Shown piece by piece: positions 1 through 7,789 of a DNA stretch of 40,806 nucleotides; positions within the stretch are counted from its first letter, which is position 1, and every line of letters begins with the position of its first letter. The notes under the pieces were generated by a model. It was not told the origin of the DNA and made no database searches. It saw only the letters and a list, made by a program, of their open reading frames with translations. Source of the DNA: Isosphaera sp. (lineage in GTDB: Bacteria > Planctomycetota > Planctomycetia > Gemmatales > Gemmataceae); NCBI GenBank assembly GCA_013822345.1, contig PNKH01000075.1:1-40806 (forward strand). The letters are read 5' to 3'. Position numbers and translations under genes: made by a program.

Positions 1-1545
1 TCACTTCTTCTTCGGCGGCGCGAACAGGCTGCCGAACGCCTCCTTCGGCATCTCGTCCGGCACCTTCAGCTCCTTCCGCAGCCGCTCCAGCTCCGCCCGC
101 AGCTCCTTGACCGTGCCGGCGTACCCCGGGTCGGCGTAGAAGCTCTTCGTCTCGTGCGGGTCCTTCTCCCGGTCGTACAGCTCCCAGTAGTCCGGGTCGG
201 CCTTGCCGTCCGCCTTCGGGACGTAGAACCGGGCCAGCTTGTACCGGTCGGTGACCACCGCGTAGTGCGGGATCACCCGGTGCGGGCTCGGGTACTCGTA
301 GTACGCGTAGTAGAAGCTCTTCCGCCAGTCCGCCGGGGCCGCGCCCTTCAGCAGCGGCACCAGGCTCGCGCCCTGCATCCCGGGGTCCGCCGGGACGCCG
401 GCCGCGTCCAGGAACGTCTGGGCGAGGTCGAGGACGCTGACGAGGTTCTTCTCGGCGTGCCCGGCCTTCGCCACCCCCGGCCAGCGGGCCAGCATCGGGG
501 TGCGGACCGACTCCTCGAACACCCACCGCTTGTCGAACCACCCGTGCTCGCCCAGGTAGAACCCCTGGTCCGAGCAGTACACGACCAGCGTGTTCTTCGC
601 CAGCCCCTCGTCGTCCAGCGTCTTCAGCAGCTTCCCGACCGCCTCGTCCACCGCCTTCACGCACCCGAGGTAGTCGTGCATGTACCGGTTGTACCGCCAC
701 CGCACCAGGTCCTTGCCGGCGGGCTTGGCCTCGCGGAACGCCTGGTTCCGCGGCCCGTAGTACGCGTCCCACTGCTTCAGCTCCTCGGGCGTGATGCCCG
801 GCGGCGGGACGAGCTTGGCGTCGAGCTGGGTGAACGTCTTCTCGATCGTCATGTCCTGGTCGCGGACCCCCGGCCCGCGGCCGGCGTAGTCGTCGAACAG
901 GGTTTCCGGCTCCGGGTACTTGCGGTCCTTGTCGTGGCCGAGGTGCCGCAGCGGCGGGGCCCACTCGCGGTGTGGCGCCTTGTGCTGCGTCATGAGCAGG
1001 AACGGCTTCGACTTGTCGCGGTTCTTGATCCAGTCGGTGCTGAGGTCGGAGATGACGTCGGTGACGTACCCCTGGTGCTGGACTTGCTTCCCGTCCTTGG
1101 TCATCGGCGGGTTGTAGTACCGCCCCTGGCCGGGGAGGATGTGCCAGTGGTCGAACCCGGTCGGCTCGGACACGAGGTGCCACTTGCCGACCACCGCGGT
1201 CTGGTATCCGGCCTTCTGGAGGAGCTTCGGGAAGGTGACCTGGCCGCCGTCGAACCGGCTGTTGGTGTTGTTGTAGAACCCGTTCCGGTGGCTGTACTGG
1301 CCGGTCAGGACGGTGGCCCGGCTCGGGCCGCAGATCGAGTTCGGGACCAGCGCCCGGTCGAACCGGACGCCCTCGGCGGCGAGCCGGTCGATGTTCGGGG
1401 TGTCGACCAGCTTCCGCCGGTCGCCGTAGGCGCCGATCGCCTGGTACGCGTGGTCGTCGGTGAAGACCAGGACGATGTTCGGCTTGTCGGCGGCGGCCGC
1501 CGGCCCGGCGAGGGCGGCGGCGAGGAGGGTGAGCAGCGTTCGCAT
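1..1545 (-). CDS. Secreted sulfatase (formylglycine-dependent, arylsulfatase family)
   Basis: A 514-residue enzyme predicted to hydrolyse sulfate esters, probably on sulfated polysaccharides, outside the cytoplasm. Residues 1-19 form a short Sec signal peptide (hydrophobic, ending in AAAA before DKPNIV). The family hallmarks are visible: the metal-binding start PNIVLVFTDDH (acidic pair at 30-31) and the modification motif CGPSR at 72-76, in which Cys72 would be converted to formylglycine, followed by ATVLTGQ. Further family segments GKWHL and CSDQGFYLGEHGW are present. The start was set at the ATG right before the signal peptide; an in-frame extension upstream to 1662 only reads through an inverted repeat. 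The frame is complete, ending at position 1. It is the last of a run of minus-strand secreted enzymes. Substrate cannot be told from sequence. Confidence 0.95.
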   Translation of the reverse strand: MRTLLTLLAAALAGPAAAADKPNIVLVFTDDHAYQAIGAYGDRRKLVDTPNIDRLAAEGVRFDRALVPNSICGPSRATVLTGQYSHRNGFYNNTNSRFDGGQVTFPKLLQKAGYQTAVVGKWHLVSEPTGFDHWHILPGQGRYYNPPMTKDGKQVQHQGYVTDVISDLSTDWIKNRDKSKPFLLMTQHKAPHREWAPPLRHLGHDKDRKYPEPETLFDDYAGRGPGVRDQDMTIEKTFTQLDAKLVPPPGITPEELKQWDAYYGPRNQAFREAKPAGKDLVRWRYNRYMHDYLGCVKAVDEAVGKLLKTLDDEGLAKNTLVVYCSDQGFYLGEHGWFDKRWVFEESVRTPMLARWPGVAKAGHAEKNLVSVLDLAQTFLDAAGVPADPGMQGASLVPLLKGAAPADWRKSFYYAYYEYPSPHRVIPHYAVVTDRYKLARFYVPKADGKADPDYWELYDREKDPHETKSFYADPGYAGTVKELRAELERLRKELKVPDEMPKEAFGSLFAPPKKK

Positions 1546-1573
1546 GGGGTCTCCGGAGAGGTGCGGTTCAGTT

Positions 1574-1667
1574 GTAGGGTGGGCCGAGCCGGCGCTTCGC
1601 CGGCGAGTCCCACCGGGGCTGAGGGTGGTGGGACTCGCCGGCGAAGCGCCGGCTCGGCCCACCCTAC
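1574..1667. repeat. Family F inverted repeat, copy 1 (perfect 41-bp arms)
   Basis: Arms 1574-1614 and 1627-1667 are exact reverse complements separated by 12 bp. Each arm begins/ends with GTAGGGTGGGCCG and itself contains a small hairpin (CCGGCG-CTT-CGCCGG), so a cruciform or a branched RNA is possible. It ends 7 bp after the stop codon of the isomerase-like gene, between two co-directional genes. Related copies lie at 20390-20485 and 37280-37389. No T-tract follows, so it is not a classical intrinsic terminator, though it could still stop or protect transcripts. Confidence 0.95.
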
Positions 1668-1674
1668 TGGCCGT

Positions 1675-2709
1675 TCAACCCGCGAGCTTCGCGGCGGCGA
1701 AGGCGAGGCAGCGGTCGATGCTCGCGGCCTCGGCCTTCAGCTGGCCGGCGTGGTCGAGGGTCGAGATAGTCGGGAGCGGGCGCGGCGGCTTGTTCCGGCG
1801 GACGCGGGCCAGCGCGTCGGCCAGGTCCCGGGCCGGCAGCGCCGGCATCGTCGCCCAGTACTTCGCCGTCAGGCACGGCACCCGGAGCGGGTCGCGGGTG
1901 ATCATCTCCAGGTTCAGCCGGACCCGCGGGTTCGCCTTCCGCAACACGCCGACGACCTTGGGCAGGTCGAGGAAGCCGTCGCCGAACGGCACCTCCGACA
2001 GCAGGAACCCGTCGTCCGACTCGCTCGCGGCCATGTCCTTCAGGTGCGTGGTGACGGTGAACGGGGCCAGCGCCTCGGCGGTCGCGGCCGGGTCTTCGAG
2101 AAGGGCGACGCTGTTACCGGTGTCGAGGCAGACCCGCACCCGGTCGCTCCCGAGCTTCTTCAGCCACCCGACCATCTCGTCCGTCCGCCAGTCCTTGTGG
2201 TTCTCGACCGCCAGCGTCACCTTGTGTTTCGCGGCCACCGGCTCCGCCCGCTTCAGCGCCTCCCACGATTCCCCGGCGAACGCCTTGAACTGGTCCGCCG
2301 ACTCGAACACCTCGTACCGCCGCCCGCTCATGCAGACGGTGCGGAGGATGTCGGCCCCGGCCGCCGCACACGCCTTCACGTCCGCCTCGAACCGGGCGAC
2401 GTCGGCGTCGGTCTTCGGCAGCCCGACACTCCCTTCCAAATACAACCCGTGCTTGTCCGCCGCGTCCCGCAACTTCTTCGTGTCGGCGTCGGCGGGGATG
2501 CGCGTCTGGACGCCGGCCGCGCCGACGCGGGCGGCCTCGGCCACCAGCGCGAGCGGGTCGGACACCGCCGGGAAGTCCGGCGGCAGCGGCTTCTTCGCCC
2601 GCACCCAGTACGAGTGGACGACCAGGCCCATCGGGTTGCGGGCCGCGGCGGTGCGGGCGAGTGCGAGCGGCCCGAGCGGGGCGGCGAGGAGGAAGGCGCG
2701 GCGGTTCAT
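1675..2709 (-). CDS. Xylose-isomerase-like TIM-barrel protein (sugar phosphate isomerase/epimerase family), exported
   Basis: 344 residues. The N-terminus MNRRAFLLAAPLGPLALA carries a twin-arginine-like export signal, common for planctomycete enzymes of this family. The body has the features of AP endonuclease family 2 TIM barrels: LAVENHKD, VCLDTGNS, TTHLKDM and LNLEMI supply the Glu, Asp, His and Glu expected to bind a divalent metal. Such proteins isomerise or epimerise sugars or act on keto-sugars; the exact reaction is unknown. The start codon overlaps the stop of the upstream oxidoreductase by four bases (ATGA), so the two are probably translationally coupled and act in one pathway, a very frequent pairing of these two families. 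An inverted repeat follows the stop. Confidence 0.9.
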   Translation of the reverse strand: MNRRAFLLAAPLGPLALARTAAARNPMGLVVHSYWVRAKKPLPPDFPAVSDPLALVAEAARVGAAGVQTRIPADADTKKLRDAADKHGLYLEGSVGLPKTDADVARFEADVKACAAAGADILRTVCMSGRRYEVFESADQFKAFAGESWEALKRAEPVAAKHKVTLAVENHKDWRTDEMVGWLKKLGSDRVRVCLDTGNSVALLEDPAATAEALAPFTVTTHLKDMAASESDDGFLLSEVPFGDGFLDLPKVVGVLRKANPRVRLNLEMITRDPLRVPCLTAKYWATMPALPARDLADALARVRRNKPPRPLPTISTLDHAGQLKAEAASIDRCLAFAAAKLAG

Positions 2710-4082
2710 GGTCCCACCCCGAGGGCCTTGAGTTCGGCGTCCCACGGCTTGCGGTACGGCCGCACCAGCATCGCCGACGCCTCCTTGTCGTCGACCACGT
2801 CCTGCTTCGCCGCGTCCCACCGCAGCTGCCGGCCGAGCCGCAGCGACAGGTTCGCGAGGTGGCAGGCGACGGCCGTCCGGTGGGCGCCGGCGAGGTCCGA
2901 GACCGGGGCCCCGCGCGACTTCACGCAGTCGAGGAAGTTGCGGGCGTGGGCCAGGTACTGCTCGGCGGAACTCCCCGAGTTGTCCTCGACCGCGTCGGCC
3001 CGGAGCTTTCCCGGGTTCGCCACCGCGACCGCCTTCGGCCCGCCCACCGGGTGGCCCTCCTTCACCCCGGGGACCGCGTTCCCCGCCGGGGTGTCGGGGT
3101 CGGCGACCAGCTTGAAGCCGCCACGGTCGATCCCGAGCCGGCCGCCCGTCCCGTGGAACTCCAGCCCGAACCGCGGCCGCTCCCCGGCCGAGCACTCGCG
3201 GTGCGACAGGGTCGCGGTCCACCGGTCGAACGCGAACAGCGTGTCCTGGGTGTCCGGCGTCTCGGTGTTGTCGGCCACCACGAACCGCCCGCCGGCCGAC
3301 GCCACCGACCGCAGGTCGCCGAGGCCGATCACCCAGTCGACGATGTCGAGGTGGTGGGCGCCGAGGTTGGTCGTCTGCCCGCCGGCGGTGTCCCAGAACC
3401 AGCGGAAGTGGTAGAGGCCGCGGTTCGGGTTGTACTTCCGCGGCGGGGCCGGGCCGAGCCAGGCGTCCCAGTCGAGGTCGGCCGGCGGCTCGCCGTCGGG
3501 CGGGTTGCCGAACCCGGGGTGGATGTTCCGGACCGCCGACATCCGGACCGAGTGGACGCGGCCGAGCTTCCCGCCGCGGATCAGGTCGTGGGCCCGGCGG
3601 TAGTGCGGCCCGGACCGCTGCTGCGTCCCGACCTGCACGACCCGCTTCGTCCGGGCGGCGACCGCCTGCATCCACTCGCCCTCGCGGACGAACAGCGTCA
3701 GCGGCTTCTCGACGTACACGTCCTTCCCGGCGGCGCACGCCAGCATCGTGACCAGTGCGTGCCAGTGGTCCGGGGTGGACACGACGACGGCCGACACCCG
3801 CTTGTCGTCGAGGAGCTTGCGGAAGTCGGGGTGGGCGGTGGCGTCGTTGCGGAGGCGGGGGAGGCACTCCTCGCGCCGGCCGCGGTGCACGTCGGCGACG
3901 GCGACCAGGTCCGCGTCGGCGAGCCTGGCGAACGTGCCGACGTGGCCCTTCCCCATCAGCCCGTACCCGACGAACCCGACCCCGACGCGGTCGTTCGCCC
4001 CGGGCACCCGGGCGTAGGCCGCCGCGGACAGCGCGGCGGTGCCGGCGGTGGCGTGGAGGAAGGCCCGGCGGTCGGGGGTCAT
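2706..4082 (-). CDS. Gfo/Idh/MocA family oxidoreductase, Tat-exported
   Basis: 458 residues. MTPDRRAFLHATAG is a twin-arginine signal. The Rossmann NAD(P)-binding segment follows (VGVGFVGYGLMGKGHV), then the VVVSTPDHWH strand and the family EKP motif (DVYVEKPLTL), whose lysine takes part in catalysis. The C-terminal half contains the W-rich DLDWDAWLGPAP and GAHHLDIVDWVIG segments typical of the planctomycete branch of this family. These enzymes oxidise or reduce sugars or inositols, or use NAD as a bound redox cofactor for glycoside cleavage; substrate unknown. The start was chosen at the ATG before the Tat motif because the longer frame to 4994 runs through a repeat and antisense to the next gene. 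Coupled by ATGA overlap to the isomerase-like gene downstream. Confidence 0.93.
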   Translation of the reverse strand: MTPDRRAFLHATAGTAALSAAAYARVPGANDRVGVGFVGYGLMGKGHVGTFARLADADLVAVADVHRGRREECLPRLRNDATAHPDFRKLLDDKRVSAVVVSTPDHWHALVTMLACAAGKDVYVEKPLTLFVREGEWMQAVAARTKRVVQVGTQQRSGPHYRRAHDLIRGGKLGRVHSVRMSAVRNIHPGFGNPPDGEPPADLDWDAWLGPAPPRKYNPNRGLYHFRWFWDTAGGQTTNLGAHHLDIVDWVIGLGDLRSVASAGGRFVVADNTETPDTQDTLFAFDRWTATLSHRECSAGERPRFGLEFHGTGGRLGIDRGGFKLVADPDTPAGNAVPGVKEGHPVGGPKAVAVANPGKLRADAVEDNSGSSAEQYLAHARNFLDCVKSRGAPVSDLAGAHRTAVACHLANLSLRLGRQLRWDAAKQDVVDDKEASAMLVRPYRKPWDAELKALGVGP

Positions 4083-4094
4083 CGGCGGCCTCCT

Positions 4095-4228
4095 GGACCG
4101 CGGCCGTCCCGGCCGCTCCACCGACACGGCTCCGATCGCCCCCGGGTTGGTCGTGTCGCATCCCGACCGGGGTAGCAGCGGCCGGGACGGCCGCGGCCCA
4201 GGAGAAGAGCGGCCGTCCCGGCCGCGCT
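4095..4228. repeat. Family D inverted repeat cluster, copy 1
   Basis: Three copies of a 17-bp core (gcggccgtcccggccgc, itself a 7-3-7 palindrome) stand in alternating orientation. Arms 4098-4117 and 4177-4196 are a perfect 20-bp inverted pair; a third core occupies 4208-4228. The cluster fills the space between the PIG-L gene (stop 9 bp away at 4238) and the oxidoreductase start at 4082. Sister copies lie at 15111-15302 and 17899-17920. Confidence 0.9.
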
Positions 4229-4237
4229 CCGGGACGG

Positions 4238-5137
4238 TCACTCGTAGAACGGGAACAGCTTCTTCACCTGCTCCGGGGTCACCCGCCGGCCGTACTCGCA
4301 GACCTCGAACGCCTCGGCGTGCTTCACCGCCTTCCCCTTCTCCGGCCCGTACCACGTCACCAGCGCCTCGCGGTACTGGTCGGCCGCCGCGGCGTCCCGC
4401 TTCCCCCACGGGTGCTCCTTCCGGAACCACGCCTTCCGGGCCGCCTGGTCGGACGCCGGCGGCACCAGCCGGAACGCCTCCTCGCTCCCCAGCGCCCCGC
4501 CCTCGTACAGCTGCGACTCGAGCTGGTGGATCGCGTCGAGCTTCGCGTCGATCACGTCGTCGATGGACACCGCGATGTCCGGCTTGAACGGGTACGGCTT
4601 CTTGAACCCGTCGCTGGCGTACAGGAACAGCGGGTTCTCCTTCAGCGGTGGGGCGTCCGGGCAGAAGTGCGGGACGGCGACCATGAACGCCGCGTCCTGC
4701 ACCAGCACCCCGACGTACCGGTGGTCCGGGTGGTAGTCCCACGGGCGGTGCGAGATGACCACGTCCGCCCGCCAGTTGCGGATCAGCCGGGTGATCGTCT
4801 TCCGGTTCTCCAGCGTCGGCTCGAGTTCCCCGTCGTGGATGTCGAGCACCTCGGTGGTGACCCCGAGGAACTTGGCCGCCGCCCGCACCTCGGACAGCCG
4901 CCGCCGGGCGAGCGGCCCGCCGGCCTCCTTCCAGTGGCCGATGTCGCCGTTGGTCACCGACACCAGCTTGACCTCGTGACCGAGTTTCGCCCACTTCGCG
5001 GCGGTGCCGCCGGCCTTCAGCTCGGCGTCGTCCGGGTGCGCCCCGAAAACGATGACCCGGAGCTTCGCCGGCGGGTCGGCGGCCGCGGCCGGGGCGGCCG
5101 CGAGCAGCAGCGCGGCGACGGGGAGGAGGTGGCGCAT
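4238..5137 (-). CDS. PIG-L family de-N-acetylase (LmbE-like), secreted
   Basis: 299 residues with a Sec signal peptide (residues 1-20, ending AAAA). The zinc-site motif AHPDDAE is at 33-39 and the second metal histidine is in the segment SHRPWDYHPDHRYVG, a pattern typical of GlcNAc-type deacetylases (MshB/LmbE/PIG-L). The family removes acetyl groups from N-acetylglucosamine conjugates; here the signal peptide suggests action on extracellular or periplasmic amino sugars. It belongs to the run of secreted sugar enzymes and is separated from both neighbours by inverted repeats of different families, so it may be transcribed alone or with 3' processing. The start before the signal peptide was preferred over the long in-frame extension, which reads into a repeat. 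Confidence 0.92.
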   Translation of the reverse strand: MRHLLPVAALLLAAAPAAAADPPAKLRVIVFGAHPDDAELKAGGTAAKWAKLGHEVKLVSVTNGDIGHWKEAGGPLARRRLSEVRAAAKFLGVTTEVLDIHDGELEPTLENRKTITRLIRNWRADVVISHRPWDYHPDHRYVGVLVQDAAFMVAVPHFCPDAPPLKENPLFLYASDGFKKPYPFKPDIAVSIDDVIDAKLDAIHQLESQLYEGGALGSEEAFRLVPPASDQAARKAWFRKEHPWGKRDAAAADQYREALVTWYGPEKGKAVKHAEAFEVCEYGRRVTPEQVKKLFPFYE

Positions 5138-5171
5138 GGCGGTGACCCAGAGGTGAGAGTGGTTTCGGAAA

Positions 5172-5232
5172 GGTGGGGCAGGCATTCCTGCCTGCCAGAT
5201 CTCACGCGGCAGGCAGGAATGCCTGCCCCACC
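5172..5232. repeat. Family E inverted repeat, copy 1 (perfect 25-bp arms)
   Basis: Arms 5172-5196 and 5208-5232 are exact reverse complements with an 11-bp loop; core is ggcaggcattcctgcctgcc, which is itself nearly palindromic. The repeat ends 6 bp from the stop codon of the alpha/beta hydrolase. A near-identical copy with a different loop lies at 6898-6956. Confidence 0.95.
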
Positions 5233-5238
5233 AGCAGC

Positions 5239-6330
5239 TCACTTCTTCAACGCCCACTCGAAGAACCGGTACAGGGCCTCGTTCGACTCCGGGGTCGGGC
5301 CGTGCGTCTTCCGGTTCGTCATCGCGACGCGGTTCTCGTGCCCGAGGAGCTTGTTCACCGCGACGCTGTGGTTCAGTGCCTTCCACCGCTCCGGCGGGTC
5401 CTCGGCCCCGCCGGACACGAGGAACGGCCGCGGGGCCATCAGGGCGTGCAGCTCGTGCAGGTCGCGGCCGTCGGCCATCATCTTCCGGTACGGCCCGGTC
5501 CGCGGGCTCGCGTCGTTGGGGATGCCGCGCTTCCGCTGCTCCTTCAACCCCGGGTCGAACCCCAGGTACCACGGCTCCCAGTAGTTCACGTTCGACCGCT
5601 TCTCGTCGAACACGATGCCCGGGTCGGACGTCGCCATGCACGCGAACTTGTCGTAGAGGCAGCCGGCGAACATGGCCCACTTGCCGCCGTAGGAGTGGCC
5701 GACCACGCCGACCCGCTTCGGGTCCACCTGCGGCAGGTTCGCGAGGGCCTGGTAGCCGTTGGCCGCCTCGTAGGCGTGGAACGACAGCGGCTGGATCCGG
5801 CACTTGTCCTTGTCCGGGTAGTACGTGTTCGGGTCGCCGCCGAGAGACAGGGTGACGAACCCGCGCTTCGCCAACTGCAGGGCGAAGTCGCGCAACTCTG
5901 CCTTCCCGAGGCCGACCCCGGTCTTCGCCTCGTAGTACACGACCAGCACGGCCGGGAACGGCCCCTTCCCGTCCGGGACGAGCAGGTACGCGTCGTCGAC
6001 GGTCCGGCCGGGGGCGGTCTCGACCTTCGCCGCGTACTGCGTGACGCCCTCGCGCCGCTCCTTCGCGCCGAGGTCGAGCTTCGGCTTCTCGATGACCGGC
6101 GGCCAGGCCCCCATCGCCCCGTGCCAGTACGCCAGGATCTCGCCCCGCCGCTGCTCCCAGCCCTTCGCGTCGCGGACGGGGGTGCCGTCGTCGAACCGGA
6201 GCGGGGAGCGGTACGGGCCGAGGTCGGCGGCGAGGTCGGCGGGCGGCTTGAAGAACGGGGCGAGGTCGGCGGGCGGGTCGGCGGCCGCGGCCGGGGCGCA
6301 CAGGGCGGCCGACGCGAGGAGGGTGCGCAT
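5239..6330 (-). CDS. Secreted alpha/beta hydrolase (dienelactone hydrolase / acetyl-xylan-esterase-like)
   Basis: 363 residues, signal peptide at 1-17 (ending APAAAA). An alpha/beta-hydrolase core contains the nucleophile elbow GHSYGG with Ser213; a likely acid is Asp311 (GGAEDPPERW) and the base His343 (KTHGPTPES). The upstream half (AYLLVPDGKGPFPAVLVVYYEAKTG, shown as separate short segments in the chain at about 114-137) is the cap-proximal strand region seen in planctomycete acetyl-esterase-like proteins. It probably cleaves esters on polysaccharides, matching the surrounding sulfatase and deacetylase. Start chosen at the ATG immediately before the signal peptide. Not distinguishable from a peptidase of the S9/S15 type by sequence alone, but size and motifs favour an esterase. 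Confidence 0.88.
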   Translation of the reverse strand: MRTLLASAALCAPAAAADPPADLAPFFKPPADLAADLGPYRSPLRFDDGTPVRDAKGWEQRRGEILAYWHGAMGAWPPVIEKPKLDLGAKERREGVTQYAAKVETAPGRTVDDAYLLVPDGKGPFPAVLVVYYEAKTGVGLGKAELRDFALQLAKRGFVTLSLGGDPNTYYPDKDKCRIQPLSFHAYEAANGYQALANLPQVDPKRVGVVGHSYGGKWAMFAGCLYDKFACMATSDPGIVFDEKRSNVNYWEPWYLGFDPGLKEQRKRGIPNDASPRTGPYRKMMADGRDLHELHALMAPRPFLVSGGAEDPPERWKALNHSVAVNKLLGHENRVAMTNRKTHGPTPESNEALYRFFEWALKK

Positions 6331-6382
6331 GGGAACTCCGGGGGCGTGCCCGGAGTGTACCGGCCGGCGGGGCGGGGGGCAA

Positions 6383-6823
6383 TCACCCGGTGGCGGCGAC
6401 GGCGGCGTGCGGGCGGGCGGCGGCGGTCGACCCGGGCGGCAGCTTCACCACCAGGACGGAGCACCCGGCCTCGCGCATCACCCGCTCGGCCACGCTCCCC
6501 AGCGCCGGCCGGTCCGCCCCGGTCCGCCCGTGGGTGCCGATCACCACCACGTCGATCCCGGCGTCGGCCGCGTACCGGGCGATCTCGGTCGCCGGGTCGC
6601 CCTCGAGCAGGACGTGGCGGACCGGGATCTTCGGGTCGGCCGGGCGGACCTGCTCGAGCTGGCCGAGCCAGTACGCCCGGTCCCCGGGGCCGCCCGGGGG
6701 CCGGACGTAGACGACGGTCAGCCCGGCCCGGTACGTCTCGGCCAGCCCGAGGGCGTGGAAGTACGCCTGGTTCGAGTAGCTCGAGAAGTCGGTCGGGTAC
6801 AGGATCTTCTTGACGTGGATCAC
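6383..6823 (-). CDS. Universal stress protein, UspA family, ATP-binding type
   Basis: 146 residues, one Usp domain. It starts with the family strand KKILYPTDFSSYSNQA and ends with the nucleotide-binding pattern GTHGRTGADRPALGS, which fits G-x2-G-x9-G-S of the ATP-binding (UspFG/MJ0577-like) class, followed by VAERVMREAGCSVLVVK. Cytoplasmic; such proteins help survival under oxygen, energy or redox stress, but their direct action is seldom known. It lies between the hydrolase and protoglobin genes on the same strand; the protoglobin, a putative oxygen or NO binder, is a plausible functional neighbour. A C-terminal tail of about 15 Ala/Pro/Arg-rich residues is unusual. Confidence 0.93.
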   Translation of the reverse strand: MIHVKKILYPTDFSSYSNQAYFHALGLAETYRAGLTVVYVRPPGGPGDRAYWLGQLEQVRPADPKIPVRHVLLEGDPATEIARYAADAGIDVVVIGTHGRTGADRPALGSVAERVMREAGCSVLVVKLPPGSTAAARPHAAVAATG

Positions 6824-6897
6824 GGGTCGCCCTCCGCGCCGCCGGACCCGGACATGGTACCGCGCCGCGGGGCGAGTCCAAGTCGGGAAACCCGGTC

Positions 6898-6956
6898 GGG
6901 TGGGGCAGGCATTCCTGCCTGCCGGACCTTGGCAGGCAGGAATGCCTGCCCCACCC
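6898..6956. repeat. Family E inverted repeat, copy 2 (perfect 26-bp arms)
   Basis: Arms 6898-6923 and 6931-6956, 7-bp loop. Same arm sequence as the copy at 5172-5232 while the loop differs. It ends 3 bp before the stop codon of the protoglobin gene and separates it from the stress-protein gene. Confidence 0.95.
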
Positions 6957-6959
6957 GGA

Positions 6960-7544
6960 TCAGGCCGCCCGCGGCCCCTGGTAGTGCCGCGCGATCAGGT
7001 CGTTCTGCACCCACAGCAGCTTGCCGAACGCCCGCAGGGTCTTCGCCTCGGTCTCGCGGTCGAGGCCGAACCCGAGGATGGTCGCCGTCAGGGCGTCGGC
7101 CACGAACCCGAGCAGGGCGTTCATCTGCACCAGCGGGACGTCCAGGTCCTTGCTCCCGGCCTTCGGGGTGTGGATCTTCCCGACCATGTCCAGGTACTCG
7201 ACCATCTTCCCGTCGTACGGCCGGGTGACGAGGGCCGCGAGGTACCGGCCGAGGTGCTGCTTGCGGAACGCGATCTGGGGGTGGTCCGTCGTCAGCCCGG
7301 CGAGCGTCGCCGGCACCTCGCCGGTGTACCCGTGCTGCCGCGGCAGGAAGTGCCGCCAGGTGGCGTCCTGCTGGTGGAGCTTGTCGTACACCGCGTCCAC
7401 CAGGGCCGGGACGAGCGGGGCCAGCTTCGGGGCCGCGGCGTGGATCGCGGCCACGTCGTCCGGCCCGAACCCGATGAACCCGGCCACGTACCCGAACCGG
7501 TACTGGGTGTCCGCCTCCAGCCGCGGCTCGTCGACGTGCGTCAT
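6960..7544 (-). CDS. Protoglobin (single-domain haem globin of the globin-coupled-sensor lineage)
   Basis: 194 residues, a single protoglobin domain with no signalling module attached. Signs of the family are the N-terminal Y-R-F-G-Y-V-A-G-F-I-G-F segment (pre-A helix region), the helical body WRHFLPRQHGYTG, and the segment FRKQHLGRYLAAL whose His97 is the likely proximal haem ligand, followed by RPYDGKMVEYLDMVGKIH. Known protoglobins bind O2, CO and NO. The gene is divergent from an Rrf2-family regulator and preceded by a strong promoter with a palindrome immediately downstream, so expression is probably controlled by that regulator, perhaps in response to NO or redox stress. The stress-protein gene downstream may be co-regulated, although a repeat lies between. 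Confidence 0.88.
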   Translation of the reverse strand: MTHVDEPRLEADTQYRFGYVAGFIGFGPDDVAAIHAAAPKLAPLVPALVDAVYDKLHQQDATWRHFLPRQHGYTGEVPATLAGLTTDHPQIAFRKQHLGRYLAALVTRPYDGKMVEYLDMVGKIHTPKAGSKDLDVPLVQMNALLGFVADALTATILGFGLDRETEAKTLRAFGKLLWVQNDLIARHYQGPRAA

Positions 7545-7562
7545 GACCGACCTCCGGGGGTT

Positions 7563-7593
7563 GAATCGGAATTCGGACTCCTGATTCCGATTC
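7563..7593. promoter_or_regulatory. Palindromic operator candidate in front of protoglobin
   Basis: GAATCGGAAT (7563-7572) and ATTCCGATTC (7584-7593) are perfect inverted 10-mers around an 11-bp spacer. The site covers roughly +2 to +32 relative to the predicted start, a good position for repression. Size and dyad symmetry suit a dimeric winged-helix regulator; the obvious candidate is the divergent Rrf2 protein. That link is inference. Confidence 0.55.
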
Positions 7594-7601
7594 CGGAGTT
7601 T

Positions 7602-7629
7602 ACTCTATCCGGCTATAATCGGCTGTCAA
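7602..7629 (-). promoter_or_regulatory. Sigma70-type promoter of the protoglobin gene
   Basis: Read on the minus strand: TTGACA (7629-7624, consensus -35), 16-bp spacer, TAGAGT (7607-7602, 4/6 match to -10). It lies in the only AT-rich island of the intergenic region and would start transcription at about 7595, giving a leader of some 50 nt to the ATG at 7544. Confidence 0.6.
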
Positions 7630-7682
7630 CCCGGGTCGGGGGTTTCGGCAGGGCCGTTCGGGGTACGGGGTTGGGTCGGTTT

Positions 7683-7749
7683 CACCCGCTCCCTGACGGT
7701 CGCGGTTCGCCCCGGCGCACGGCGAACCGCGACCGTCAGGGAGCGGGTG
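7683..7749. repeat. Family P inverted repeat (perfect 29-bp arms)
   Basis: Arms 7683-7711 and 7721-7749 are exact reverse complements with a 9-bp loop; the arm contains ccctgacggtcgcggttcgc. Unlike most repeats of this window it does not follow a stop codon but sits between two divergent genes, 40 bp upstream of the Rrf2 start, so it could separate the two promoters. Confidence 0.95.
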
Positions 7750-7789
7750 CGGCACCGAACCGCCCGGGGGTTTCGGGACGGGAGGCCGG

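Noticed and set aside
154-3414. Very long plus-strand open frame (1086 codons) opposite the sulfatase and two other genes
   Set aside because: Val/Arg/Pro-rich translation with no motif or signal; it is the antisense shadow of genes with complete catalytic motifs on the minus strand. The same holds for other long frames of this kind across the window, such as 32175-36533 and 38351-40798.
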